Assembly (NCBI RefSeq): GCF_004364935.1
Contig: NZ_SOBT01000008.1
Span: 1,863,534-1,927,533 of the forward strand
Origin: Panacagrimonas perspica
Lineage (GTDB): Bacteria; Pseudomonadota; Gammaproteobacteria; Nevskiales; Nevskiaceae
Length of the DNA stretch: 64,000 nucleotides
Direction of reading: 5' to 3'
The translations under genes and the position numbers were made by a program. The number at the start of each line of letters is the position of its first letter. The stretch's first letter is position 1. The notes beneath the pieces were generated by a model. It was not told the DNA's origin and did no database searches. It was given only the letters and a program-made list of their open reading frames with translations. Below, piece after piece: positions 9,245 to 17,018 of the stretch.

Positions 9245-9871
9245 ATGCGCCGTCTACCCGCCTTGGCTGCCGTGGTCCTTTGCGCGTCACTGGGTACCTC
9301 CCACGCCCAGGACAATATTCCCCAGCCGCCCCCTCAGCCGCCTGAGGCAGCGCTGGCGCAGGCCGCCGAGAGCAAGCCGATCCCGCAGGACGGCTACACG
9401 GCCCAAGAGATCGTCAACGTCGCGGGCAACTTCTTCGGCGGCGCATCAGAAGGCCTGGCCAAGGTCATCGAGCGCGTCTTCAAGCAGCAGGGCAAGCCGG
9501 TGGCGTACATCACCGGTGAAGAAGCCAGCGGCGCCATCGGTGTGGGCCTGCGTTATGGCCGCGGCACGCTGACCTATCCGGACGGCGGCAACATGCCGGT
9601 GTTCTGGCAGGGTCCGTCGATCGGCTGGGACTTCGGCGGCAACGCCTCGAAAGTCTTCACGCTGGTCTACAAGATCCAGAACACGCACGACCTCTTCCAG
9701 CGCTATCCCGGCGTCGACGGCAGCCTGTACCTGGTCGCCGGCGTCGGCGTGAACTATCAGCGCGCCGGCGAAATCACGCTGGCGCCGATCCGGACCGGCG
9801 TGGGCCTGCGTGCCGGTGCCAGCGTCGGCTACCTGCACTACACGATGAAGGAGTCGTGGATCCCGTTCTGA
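9245..9871 (+). CDS. DUF1134/EipA family exported protein
   Basis: A 208-residue protein with a clear signal peptide cleaving near Ser-His-Ala/Gln (about residue 21). A short Pro/Gln-rich stretch is followed by a DUF1134 domain with 'GLRYGRGTL', 'GPSIGWDFGGNASK' and 'GVGVNYQ'. Alphaproteobacterial members (EipA) are periplasmic proteins linked to envelope integrity; whether that holds here is inference. A strong terminator follows at 9904-9938, so the gene is likely a single transcription unit. Confidence 0.88.
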   Translation: MRRLPALAAVVLCASLGTSHAQDNIPQPPPQPPEAALAQAAESKPIPQDGYTAQEIVNVAGNFFGGASEGLAKVIERVFKQQGKPVAYITGEEASGAIGVGLRYGRGTLTYPDGGNMPVFWQGPSIGWDFGGNASKVFTLVYKIQNTHDLFQRYPGVDGSLYLVAGVGVNYQRAGEITLAPIRTGVGLRAGASVGYLHYTMKESWIPF

Positions 9872-9903
9872 TCTTCGCGATCCAGCGATACCCGGCGCAA
9901 ACG

Positions 9904-9938
9904 AAAACGCCCGCTTCGGAATCCGAAGCGGGCGTTTT
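9904..9938. terminator. Bidirectional Rho-independent terminator
   Basis: A perfect stem, AAAACGCCCGCTTCGG with its complement around a 3-base AAT loop, ends in TTTT on the plus strand and has an A-run on the other side. It can serve both the DUF1134 gene and the convergent barrel gene ending at 9969. Confidence 0.92.
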
Positions 9939-9968
9939 CTTGTTGCAGGCCTTGCGACCCGGCGGACC

Positions 9969-11513
9969 TCAGAACTTCATCGCGACGCGGAAGAACATGT
10001 TGGCGTCCGAATCGTGGAGCACGTCCTTCTCGACCTTCTTCTCGTGGAACGACTCGGCGTACGACACCGCCGCTTCGAACGGTCCACGGGTCATCGACAG
10101 GCCCACGCCGCCGTCGGCCAGCGACTGCTTCGCGCCGCTCTGGCCGTCCAACGGGTTCTCGTACTTGGTGTATCCGTATTCCACGAACAGCGTCGGCGAG
10201 AACTTCACCGAGGCGACGTCGTAGCTCTTGAACTCGAGCTGGAAGCGTCCCAGGCCGCCGGAATCACCGGAAGCCACACCCGGCAGGTAGGACTCGATGT
10301 TGCCGATGCCGCCGACGACCCACTGCTGCTGCTCGGGCAGCCTGTCGTCGGTGATCTGCGCGATGGCCATCAGCCGCAGCGCCACCCAATCGGTCACGTT
10401 GGCCTTGGCGCTGACCGTCGGACGGAACAGCAGGTAGCCCAGGTCCGCGGCGACGAGGGCTTCGTCGGTCTTGTTGTCGCCCAGGCCCGAGCGGACCGCG
10501 ACGCCGGCGCTGAGCTCGGTCGGGATGTCGAGCGGGTTGAAGATGCGCGAGAACTGCGTGGACAGTTCGGCTGACGCGTACTCCTGCCGCTGCAGCGTCT
10601 GATCGGACACCGTGACGGCGAAATCCTTGTACGTGTAGTCGACCTTCGCGCCCACGCCCCAACGGCTGTAGAAGCTCGAGTGCAGCAGGCCGGTCCAGCC
10701 GATCTCGCCTTCGCGGATGTTGCCGGAGAACTTCACGGGGTCCGGGACGCCGACAACGGGCAGGACCTGCTGGTAGCCGACGTAACGACCCTGCACCGCG
10801 ATCAGGCCCCAGGGCGTGACCTTTCCCCAGCCGAGCGTGTGTTCGTTGTAGCCGTCGCTGGTGGGCTGGTCGTTGTCCAGACCTTCCATGCCGTAGCGGC
10901 CGCTGGCGCGGAACTCGTCACCGGTGGTGAACGAGGTCTTCGCGAACCAGTCCAGGAAGTGGCGTCCGACGAAACGGTTGCCCGGATTGCCGAAGCCCAG
11001 GCCCATCGAGCTGCGGCCCGGGCCGTTGTCGTCCGGCTCGATCCGCAGGACCGATCCATCGCCATCGGGGATGAACTTCGGATTCGCGCTCTGGCCCGCG
11101 CGGTCGGCGTGCAAGGAGGCGAATGTGCGGCCGGGTTCGAGCGCTTCGTCGGTCAGCGGATCCGCACCGGTGAGGCCGTCGAAGTAGGCCGCGTAAGGTG
11201 CCGGTGCCTCGACCTTGGTCACCTTGCCGAGCGAAACCGAAACGTACAGGTCCGGTTCGGCGAGTGCGTATACGACGCGAACCGCAGGATAGCCGGCGAG
11301 GTAATACACGGCCTGGATGCGGCGAACCGCGTCGGAAAGATTTTCCGCGCCGGTGATCGCCTGCTCGACCGTCTCCTTGGAGACGACGTCAGGTCCGAAC
11401 ACATGGACCTGATTCTGCTGGACAGCGGCACTTGCGTACTCGCTCCCCTGCGCGCGGACGATTTCAACGGTGCCGAGTTCGGGCGTGGCTGGTGCTGGCA
11501 AAGCAATAGGCAT
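9969..11513 (-). CDS. POTRA/beta-barrel protein, divergent TpsB (FhaC/ShlB)-like
   Basis: A 514-residue protein. Residues about 35-105 resemble a POTRA domain ('YLAGYPAVRV', then alternating strands ending 'LGKVTKVEA'). The rest alternates as a beta-barrel and ends in Phe, an outer-membrane barrel signal. Near the C-terminus 'VVGGIGNIESYLPG...SGDSGG' aligns with the TpsB block GG..sVRGf...SGD, but VRG(Y/F) is replaced by NIESY. I place the start at ATG 11513 because GGGAAGAG precedes it; the ATG at 11561 lies inside a hairpin stem. No signal peptide is visible from either start, which is odd for an outer-membrane protein. It follows the repeat-protein gene, so it may be its transporter; this is inference. 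Confidence 0.72.
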   Translation of the reverse strand: MPIALPAPATPELGTVEIVRAQGSEYASAAVQQNQVHVFGPDVVSKETVEQAITGAENLSDAVRRIQAVYYLAGYPAVRVVYALAEPDLYVSVSLGKVTKVEAPAPYAAYFDGLTGADPLTDEALEPGRTFASLHADRAGQSANPKFIPDGDGSVLRIEPDDNGPGRSSMGLGFGNPGNRFVGRHFLDWFAKTSFTTGDEFRASGRYGMEGLDNDQPTSDGYNEHTLGWGKVTPWGLIAVQGRYVGYQQVLPVVGVPDPVKFSGNIREGEIGWTGLLHSSFYSRWGVGAKVDYTYKDFAVTVSDQTLQRQEYASAELSTQFSRIFNPLDIPTELSAGVAVRSGLGDNKTDEALVAADLGYLLFRPTVSAKANVTDWVALRLMAIAQITDDRLPEQQQWVVGGIGNIESYLPGVASGDSGGLGRFQLEFKSYDVASVKFSPTLFVEYGYTKYENPLDGQSGAKQSLADGGVGLSMTRGPFEAAVSYAESFHEKKVEKDVLHDSDANMFFRVAMKF

Positions 11514-11546
11514 CTTCTCTTCCCACCTGATCAATTCTGATTTATT

Positions 11547-11609
11547 CACGCCACGCGGCATCGAGGCCGCGTGGCGTGGTCTTGCTTATCCGCCTTATAT
11601 AGGCGGATA
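11547..11609 (-). promoter_or_regulatory. Two hairpins between repeat-protein and barrel genes
   Basis: Two perfect inverted repeats fill most of the 111-base gap: TATCCGCC/GGCGGATA (11587-11609, loop 7) and a 13-base stem CACGCCACGCGGC with its complement (11547-11578, loop 6). Neither is followed by a U-run on the minus strand, so they look less like full terminators than attenuation or mRNA-processing structures that could lower expression of the downstream barrel gene. Confidence 0.6.
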
Positions 11610-11624
11610 CCGCTTTGAGTCTAT

Positions 11625-13643
11625 TTATTTTTTGAGCGCGACCGTGGTTTCCTGGCGGCACGGCACTCGGCGCTTCACCGGCTTGCCCTGCGCGTTCTTT
11701 TCCACCACGACGCACGCCGCGGCATCTTCGGCGATACCGCTGTCGTTGCTACGACCGCCCTTGTCTTCCGGGTTGCCGCCATTGGAGCCGTCACCGCCGT
11801 CACCGTTGCCACCGCCAGAGCCGCCGCCGTTGAGGATTCCCGCCCCCGCGCCGCCGCTGCCGCTCGTGCCGCTGGCCGCGGTGCTGCCCTTGCCGGAATT
11901 CAGCGCGCCCGCGCCGATGACGCCACCGTTGCCGGAGCCGCCGCCGTTCAGAACACCGGCGCCCACCGTGCCGCCGTTGCCGGAGCTGGCGCCGTTGAGA
12001 ATGCCCGCGCCGGCCGTGCCGCCGTTGCCGGAGTCGGCCCCGTTCAGCACGCCTGCACCGACGGTGCCGCCGTTGCCGGCGTTCGAGCCGTTCAGGACAC
12101 CCGCACCGGCGAATGCGCCGTTGCCCGCGTTGCTGCCGTTGAGCACGCCCGCGCCGATGCCGTTGGCCGAGTTGCCGGCGTTGGATGCATTCAGCACGCC
12201 GGCTCCCACTGCGCCGCCGTTGCCGGCGTTGTTGCCGTTGAGGACGCCCGCACCGATGCCTTCGGCGGAGTTGCCCGCGTTGTTGCCGTTGAGTGCGCCA
12301 ATGCCCGCGACCGCGCCGTTGCCGGCGTTGTTGCCGTTGAGCACGCCGGCGCCGATGCCGTTGGCCGAGTTGCCGGCATTCGAGCCATTGAGTGCGCCGA
12401 TGCCCGCGAGACCGCCGTTGCCGGCGTTCGAGCCGTTGAGGACACCTGCACCGATGCCGCCGGCGGAGTTGCCCGAATTGTTGCCGTTGAGGACGCCGAC
12501 ACCGGCCAGGCCGTCAGCCGTCGAATTGCCCGCGTTGTTGCCGGACAGCAGCGCGACGCCGACCGGACCGTTGCCCGAGTCGCCGCCGCAGAGCACGCAG
12601 ATGCCGGCCAGCGAGCCGGTGCCGCTGTTGCTGCCTGCGAGCACGCCAACGCCGACGACGCCGCCGGTTCCCGCGTGGTCGCCCGTCAGCGCACCGACGT
12701 TCGCCAGGCCGTTGCTGCTGGTCATCGTCGCGCCGGATCCGCCGCCGATCCCGACGCCGAGCGTGTCGACGACCGGAATGGAGCCCGCGATCGAATTGAG
12801 CGGCTGCGCTGCGAGACGGCCCAGGCCACTGATCTGGCCGGTCAGGTTTCCGAGCGATGCGACCTCGGTCCCCTGGGCGGTAATCGACAGCGGCTGGCCC
12901 TGGTTCAACAGGCTCACGCCGAGCTGTCCGCCGTTGCCGCTGTTGGTGCCCGACAACGCGCCGATGCCGATCAGGCTGCCGTTGCCGCTGCTGTTGCCAT
13001 TGAGGATGCCGACGCCGATCGGGCCGTTCCCCGCATTGTTGCCCGACAGCGCGCCGATACCGGCCAGCGTGGCGGAATTGCCCGAATTGTTCCCGTTGAG
13101 GATGCCCACTCCGACCGGGCCGTTGCCGGCGTTGTTGCCCGACAGCGCCGCGATGCCGGCGAGCGTCGTCGTGTTGCCGGTGTTGTTCCCGTTGAGGACG
13201 CCCAGCGCGGCCAGACCCCCGTTGCCGGTATTGTTCGCCGAAATCAGGCCGATCGCGCCGAGGCCGCCCGGGCCGACGTTCGCGGTGCCGTTACCGTCGA
13301 GCAGCGCGATGTCGAGCAGACCCCCGTTGCCATCGAGACCCAGCAGCGGCGTGCCGACGTTGTCGAGCTGATCTCCGACGACACTGGCGCCACCGAGCTG
13401 CAGCACGTCGGAGATGCGCGTGCCCGTAGGGTTCTCCTGCAACACCGTCGCGCCCAGAGGACCGAAGGCCGAGTTGCCGCCAATACCCGGCAGACCACTC
13501 GTGAGGGCACCTACCGTCGTACCAAGGAAGCCGAGGGCGCGACCCAGTCCATTGAGTCCACCGGTCTGGGCAGAGGCAACGACGGGCGATACGGCGAAGA
13601 CCGCGCCAGCGATGCCGATGGCGCAGGATTGTCTGAATTTCAT
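11625..13643 (-). CDS. Secreted Gly/Asn-rich tandem-repeat protein
   Basis: A 672-residue protein with a signal peptide cleaving near Ala-Ser-Ala/Gln (residue 25). About 24 repeats of 15-19 residues follow, roughly L-(N/S)-G-(N/S)-N-(A/S)-G-N-(G/S)-x-x-x-G-(A/I)-G-(V/A/I), in two blocks (about 114-246 and 319-590) separated by a non-repeat segment. Such a regular period suggests a beta-solenoid. The last 40 residues are different: charged, with two Cys and a basic end. I do not recognise a named family; the repeats recall Asn/Gly pentapeptide-type proteins, and a surface or extracellular role is inferred. GGGAGG precedes the ATG. The downstream gene encodes a TpsB-like barrel. Confidence 0.8.
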   Translation of the reverse strand: MKFRQSCAIGIAGAVFAVSPVVASAQTGGLNGLGRALGFLGTTVGALTSGLPGIGGNSAFGPLGATVLQENPTGTRISDVLQLGGASVVGDQLDNVGTPLLGLDGNGGLLDIALLDGNGTANVGPGGLGAIGLISANNTGNGGLAALGVLNGNNTGNTTTLAGIAALSGNNAGNGPVGVGILNGNNSGNSATLAGIGALSGNNAGNGPIGVGILNGNSSGNGSLIGIGALSGTNSGNGGQLGVSLLNQGQPLSITAQGTEVASLGNLTGQISGLGRLAAQPLNSIAGSIPVVDTLGVGIGGGSGATMTSSNGLANVGALTGDHAGTGGVVGVGVLAGSNSGTGSLAGICVLCGGDSGNGPVGVALLSGNNAGNSTADGLAGVGVLNGNNSGNSAGGIGAGVLNGSNAGNGGLAGIGALNGSNAGNSANGIGAGVLNGNNAGNGAVAGIGALNGNNAGNSAEGIGAGVLNGNNAGNGGAVGAGVLNASNAGNSANGIGAGVLNGSNAGNGAFAGAGVLNGSNAGNGGTVGAGVLNGADSGNGGTAGAGILNGASSGNGGTVGAGVLNGGGSGNGGVIGAGALNSGKGSTAASGTSGSGGAGAGILNGGGSGGGNGDGGDGSNGGNPEDKGGRSNDSGIAEDAAACVVVEKNAQGKPVKRRVPCRQETTVALKK

Positions 13644-14054
13644 TGTGATGCCTCCCTAGATAGCGGTGAATGCAGATGGACGTCCACACGCGTCGTCCCT
13701 CATTCGCGAACTCTCCACCGGCTCGCAAGTGCCGAGCTGCCTGGGTGATCCATTTTCCGAGCTCTGGTGAAGGCGGTTTCTCACGTCGCCTTGGCTGGAT
13801 GAAACAGATCCCCGTTAGTGGCAACCGTGCCCGATTAACGTGTAAGGGGGATGACATTACAGGGCATCTCCCCCTCAAACAACGCTAGTCGTCGTTCGTT
13901 TACAAATTCATCTGCCGAATCTCGCGCGAAACGAAAGGACCGCACGAAAGATCCGCGATCAGGGGAACCTTGAACGCTCCCGAAGCGTCTCCATTAGGCA
14001 GGTGATGGTGCGTTTCCGTACTATCGAAGACTCAACAATCAATTGGAGAACTCT
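13644..14054. other. Intergenic region between divergent genes
   Basis: About 410 bases separate the divergent starts of the repeat-protein gene and the BI-1 gene, so both promoters must lie here. An imperfect inverted repeat at 13846-13874 (GGGGGATG...CATCTCCCCC) is the most distinct structure and could be an operator or leader hairpin. No tRNA, riboswitch or convincing coding frame is visible. Confidence 0.4.
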
Positions 14055-14765
14055 ATGAACCAGCGCCAGTATCCGGCGGCCGTCGTCCACGGCGGCCGAA
14101 CATTCGAGCACGGTGCGCTCGAAGGCAGCGCCAAGGTCCTGAGGCAGACCTACATGCTGCTGTCGGCAACGCTGCTGTTCAGCGCGCTGATGGCGGGCGT
14201 GTCGATGGCGCTGAACGTGCCCTTGGGCATCAGCATGATCTGCTCGGTGATCTCGATCGGCATGCTCTGGTTCGTCGTGCCCCGTACCGCCAACTCCGAA
14301 GCCGGCATCTGGGTCGTGTTCGCGGTGACCGGCCTGCTGGGCTTCGGTCTGGGACCGGTGATCAACAGCTACATCGGTCGTTACGCCAATGGCGGGCAGA
14401 TCGTGATGCTGGCCTTCGGTCTCACCGGCGCCATCTTCGTGGGCCTGTCGGCCTACGCGGTGAAGACCCGCAAGGACTTCAGCTTCATGCGTGGCTTCCT
14501 GGTCAGCGGCGTGATGCTGGCGTTCGTGCTCAGCATCGGCCTGCTCGTGGCTTCGATGTTCGGCTTTTACTTCCAGCCGCTGGCTCTGGGCATCTCGGCG
14601 ATGTTCGCCCTGCTGATGGTCGGCATGATCCTCTGGCAGACCGGCGACATCGTGAATGGCAACGAGACCAACTACGTGCTCGCCACCATCGGCCTGTACG
14701 TCTCGATCTACAACCTGTTCACCAGCCTGCTGCACCTGCTCGGATTCGCGCAGGGCGAAGAATGA
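14055..14765 (+). CDS. Bax inhibitor-1/YccA family membrane protein
   Basis: A 236-residue integral membrane protein with about seven hydrophobic helices and the BI-1/YccA pattern, including 'GDIVNGNETNYVLATIGLYVSIYNLF' near the C-terminus (read from about residue 197), where the conserved Asp residues of the family lie. Members act as pH-sensitive Ca2+ leak channels or modulate FtsH (YccA); which applies here is unknown. The ATG at 14055 has GGAG seven bases upstream; a TTG at 14043 overlaps that site and is unlikely. A terminator follows at 14792. Confidence 0.93.
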   Translation: MNQRQYPAAVVHGGRTFEHGALEGSAKVLRQTYMLLSATLLFSALMAGVSMALNVPLGISMICSVISIGMLWFVVPRTANSEAGIWVVFAVTGLLGFGLGPVINSYIGRYANGGQIVMLAFGLTGAIFVGLSAYAVKTRKDFSFMRGFLVSGVMLAFVLSIGLLVASMFGFYFQPLALGISAMFALLMVGMILWQTGDIVNGNETNYVLATIGLYVSIYNLFTSLLHLLGFAQGEE

Positions 14766-14791
14766 TCCTTCGCTGACACGCAGTCGCTTCA

Positions 14792-14818
14792 CACGAGGCC
14801 CCGCACTGCGGGGCCTCG
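14792..14818 (+). terminator. Rho-independent terminator after BI-1 gene
   Basis: A perfect GC-rich stem, CGAGGCCCCGCA with its complement, and almost no loop, 27 bases after the BI-1 stop. The U-run is poor (CGTCGTATG), so efficiency is uncertain. Confidence 0.7.
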
Positions 14819-14909
14819 TCGTATGTGGGGCCAATCGGTCGACAAGGACAGCATCCGCCACGCGGCGCGTCGATAATCCGGTCTTCGCGATCGCCCGAAG
14901 AGAACCCGC

Positions 14910-15257
14910 ATGAACTGGAGCGTGCTCGGCCAGACCACCGGCCTGCTGATCCTGTCCAACGTCTTCATGACGGTGGCCTGGTATGCCCACCTGAAGGAAC
15001 TGAAGGGCAAGCCCTGGATCATCGCGGCGCTGATCAGCTGGGGCATCGCGCTGTTCGAATACCTGCTGCAGGTTCCGGCCAACCGCATCGGCTACACGAC
15101 GCTCTCGCTGCCGCAGCTCAAGATCCTGCAGGAGGTCATCACGCTCGCGGTCTTCGTGCCCTTCGTGCTGCTGTACATGAAGGAGCCACTCAAGCTCGAC
15201 TACCTGTGGGCTGCGTTGTGCATGGTCGGGGCGGTGTACTTCATCTTCCGCTCCTGA
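14910..15257 (+). CDS. DMT/DUF486 family small membrane protein
   Basis: A 115-residue protein with four hydrophobic helices, matching the DUF486 family of small DMT-superfamily transporters: 'FMTVAWYAHLK' near residue 19, 'WGIALFEY' near 48, 'NRIGYTTLSLPQLK' near 62, and 'GAVYFIFR' at the end. The substrate is not known. The ATG at 14910 is 22 residues before the conserved start of helix 1; no strong ribosome site is seen. The amidase gene starts 82 bases downstream. Confidence 0.9.
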   Translation: MNWSVLGQTTGLLILSNVFMTVAWYAHLKELKGKPWIIAALISWGIALFEYLLQVPANRIGYTTLSLPQLKILQEVITLAVFVPFVLLYMKEPLKLDYLWAALCMVGAVYFIFRS

Positions 15258-15339
15258 GGATCTGCAGGGCTGGATTTTCCCTTATCGCGGGACGGTCTCA
15301 GCGGCTAGGCTCCCCGATCCTCCAACGCACGCAAACCGA

Positions 15340-16824
15340 ATGACCTTCGACGAATACCGGCAGCTCGATGCCCTGGGGCTGGCTGCCCTCGTAGCACGCA
15401 AGGACGTCACTGCCGGCGAACTCCTCGACATCGCCATCGCGCGGGCCGAGGCCATCAATCCGAAGATCAACGCCCTCGTGCGCCGCTTCGACGAGCGCGG
15501 ACGCCGGCAGATCGCCGAGGGTCCACAGGGGCTCTTCGCAGGCGTGCCGTTCCTGCTGAAGGATCTTTCGTCCGACTACGCCGGAGAACCGACCAGCAGC
15601 GGCAGCCGATTTCTTGCCGACTACGTCCCGGCGCACGACTCCGAACTGGTACGCCGCTACAAGGCAGCGGGCCTGGTCATCTTCGGCAAGACCAACACGC
15701 CGGAATTCGGGCTGACGCCGTTCACCGAGTCGCGGCTGTTCGGACCCGCGCGCAATCCCTGGAACCTCGGCCGCACGCCCGGTGGATCCAGCGGCGGCGC
15801 CGGTGCCGCCATCGCCGCCGGCATCGTGCCGATGGCCAATGGCGGCGACGGCGGCGGCTCGATTCGCATCCCGGCCTCGTGCAACGGCCTGGTCGGCCTC
15901 AAGCCCTCGAGAGGCCTGATCCCGTTCGGCCCGCATCGCGGAGAATCCTGGTGGGGTTTTGCGACCGAGCACGTGTTGTCGCGCAGCGTCCGTGATACCG
16001 CCGCGGCGCTCGACGCCACGGCGGGCCCCGACGCCGGATGCCCCTACTTCACGACGCCGGACGCCAGCTATCTCGAAGCACTCCGGATGCCGCCCCCGAA
16101 ACGCCTGCGCATCGCGTTCACCGCCAAGCCGCTGGCCGGCCGCACGATGGATGCGGAATGCATCGCCGGACTGATGCGCACCGTGTCCTTGCTCCAATCG
16201 CTCGGGCATGACGTCGTGGAAGCCGCGCCACAGGTGTCGCGTGACGAGTTCCTGCAAGCCTTCGCCACGATGCTCGCCGGCGAGACCGCGTCCACGCTGA
16301 CATCGGCATCGAGGGATCTGAAGCGCGTGCTCGATCCCAGGAAGTTCGAACCGGCGACGCTCGCCCTCGCCCGCATCGGGCGCGTCATCAACGCCGAATC
16401 CGTCTCGCTCGCACGTCAGTATTTCGGACGCCTGACGCGGATGATCGGGCACTGGTTTGCCGACTACGACGTTCTGCTGACGCCGACGCTCGGTCGCCCG
16501 CCGTTTCCGATCGGCAGCCTGCAGGCGACGCGCGCTGAGGCGGCCCAGCTCGCACTGGTCAACAACCTGCCGATCGCGGGGCTCCTGAAGTCCGGCCCAC
16601 TGCTGGCCCAGTTCGCCGAGAAGACCTTCGACTGGATTCCCAACACGCCGGTGTTCAATGCCACCGGCCAGCCATCGATCTCGCTGCCGCTGCACTGGAG
16701 CGCGGACGGCCTGCCGGTCGGGATGATGTTCACGGCGCGGTTCGGGGAAGACGCGCGACTGCTGCAGCTCTCCGCGCAGCTCGAACAGGCGCAGCCGTGG
16801 TTCGGAAAGCTGGCGCCCCTCTGA
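15340..16824 (+). CDS. Amidase, amidase-signature family
   Basis: A 494-residue enzyme of the amidase-signature family, which hydrolyses C-N bonds of amides. The Ser-cisSer-Lys triad is visible: Lys74 in 'FLLKDL', the cis-Ser in GGSSGG (148-153) and nucleophile Ser174 in 'GGGSIRIP'. There is no signal peptide, so it is cytoplasmic. It is not next to gatB or gatC, and its sequence context fits a stand-alone amidase rather than the GatA subunit; the substrate cannot be told. REP elements follow directly. Confidence 0.93.
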   Translation: MTFDEYRQLDALGLAALVARKDVTAGELLDIAIARAEAINPKINALVRRFDERGRRQIAEGPQGLFAGVPFLLKDLSSDYAGEPTSSGSRFLADYVPAHDSELVRRYKAAGLVIFGKTNTPEFGLTPFTESRLFGPARNPWNLGRTPGGSSGGAGAAIAAGIVPMANGGDGGGSIRIPASCNGLVGLKPSRGLIPFGPHRGESWWGFATEHVLSRSVRDTAAALDATAGPDAGCPYFTTPDASYLEALRMPPPKRLRIAFTAKPLAGRTMDAECIAGLMRTVSLLQSLGHDVVEAAPQVSRDEFLQAFATMLAGETASTLTSASRDLKRVLDPRKFEPATLALARIGRVINAESVSLARQYFGRLTRMIGHWFADYDVLLTPTLGRPPFPIGSLQATRAEAAQLALVNNLPIAGLLKSGPLLAQFAEKTFDWIPNTPVFNATGQPSISLPLHWSADGLPVGMMFTARFGEDARLLQLSAQLEQAQPWFGKLAPL

Positions 16825-16826
16825 CA

Positions 16827-16895
16827 GTAGCCCGGACGGAGTCCGGGGCTTTTCTCTTTTGATCGAGCAGGAACCCCGGACTGCGTCCGGGCTAC
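16827..16895. repeat. REP palindrome (GTAGCCCGG type)
   Basis: Left arm GTAGCCCGGACGGAGTCC and right arm its near complement ending GGGCTAC. The first of two tandem REPs between the amidase and acyl-CoA synthetase genes. Confidence 0.85.
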
Positions 16896-16907
16896 GGAGA
16901 CGATGGG

Positions 16908-16938
16908 GGAACGCGGCCGGCACCTTGAAGTGCGCGAG
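16908..16938 (-). pseudogene. Remnant of acyl-CoA synthetase 3' end
   Basis: A 31-base stretch matches 17108-17138 of the neighbouring acyl-CoA synthetase gene with two mismatches, exactly 200 bases away. Translated on the minus strand it gives the conserved LAHFKVP(A)AF segment. It lies between two REP palindromes and has no open frame of its own, so it looks like a scrap left by duplication or recombination at the gene's end. Confidence 0.7.
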
Positions 16939-16943
16939 CCAGC

Positions 16944-17011
16944 GTAGCCCGGGCGAAGCCCGGGGTTTCTCTCGCAGACCGACCCGCAACCCCGGACTTC
17001 GTCCGGGCTAC
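16944..17011. repeat. REP palindrome (GTAGCCCGG type)
   Basis: Left arm GTAGCCCGGGCGAAGCCC and right arm ending GTCCGGGCTAC. It ends seven bases before the stop of the convergent acyl-CoA synthetase gene. Confidence 0.85.
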
Positions 17012-17018
17012 GAAAAGG

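Noticed and set aside
11874-13304. Regular DNA repeats that could suggest a CRISPR array
   Set aside because: The repeats have a 48-51 base period in one open frame, encode a signal-peptide protein, and have no unique spacers.
11470-13371. A 633-residue Pro/Pro-Ala-rich frame on the plus strand opposite the repeat-protein gene
   Set aside because: It is the antisense shadow of the Gly/Asn repeat gene; the repeated DNA keeps it open, and it has no ribosome site or recognisable domain.
13644-14054. A possible c-di-GMP or other riboswitch before the BI-1 or repeat gene
   Set aside because: No conserved aptamer sequence (for example a GEMM core) is visible; only an imperfect inverted repeat.
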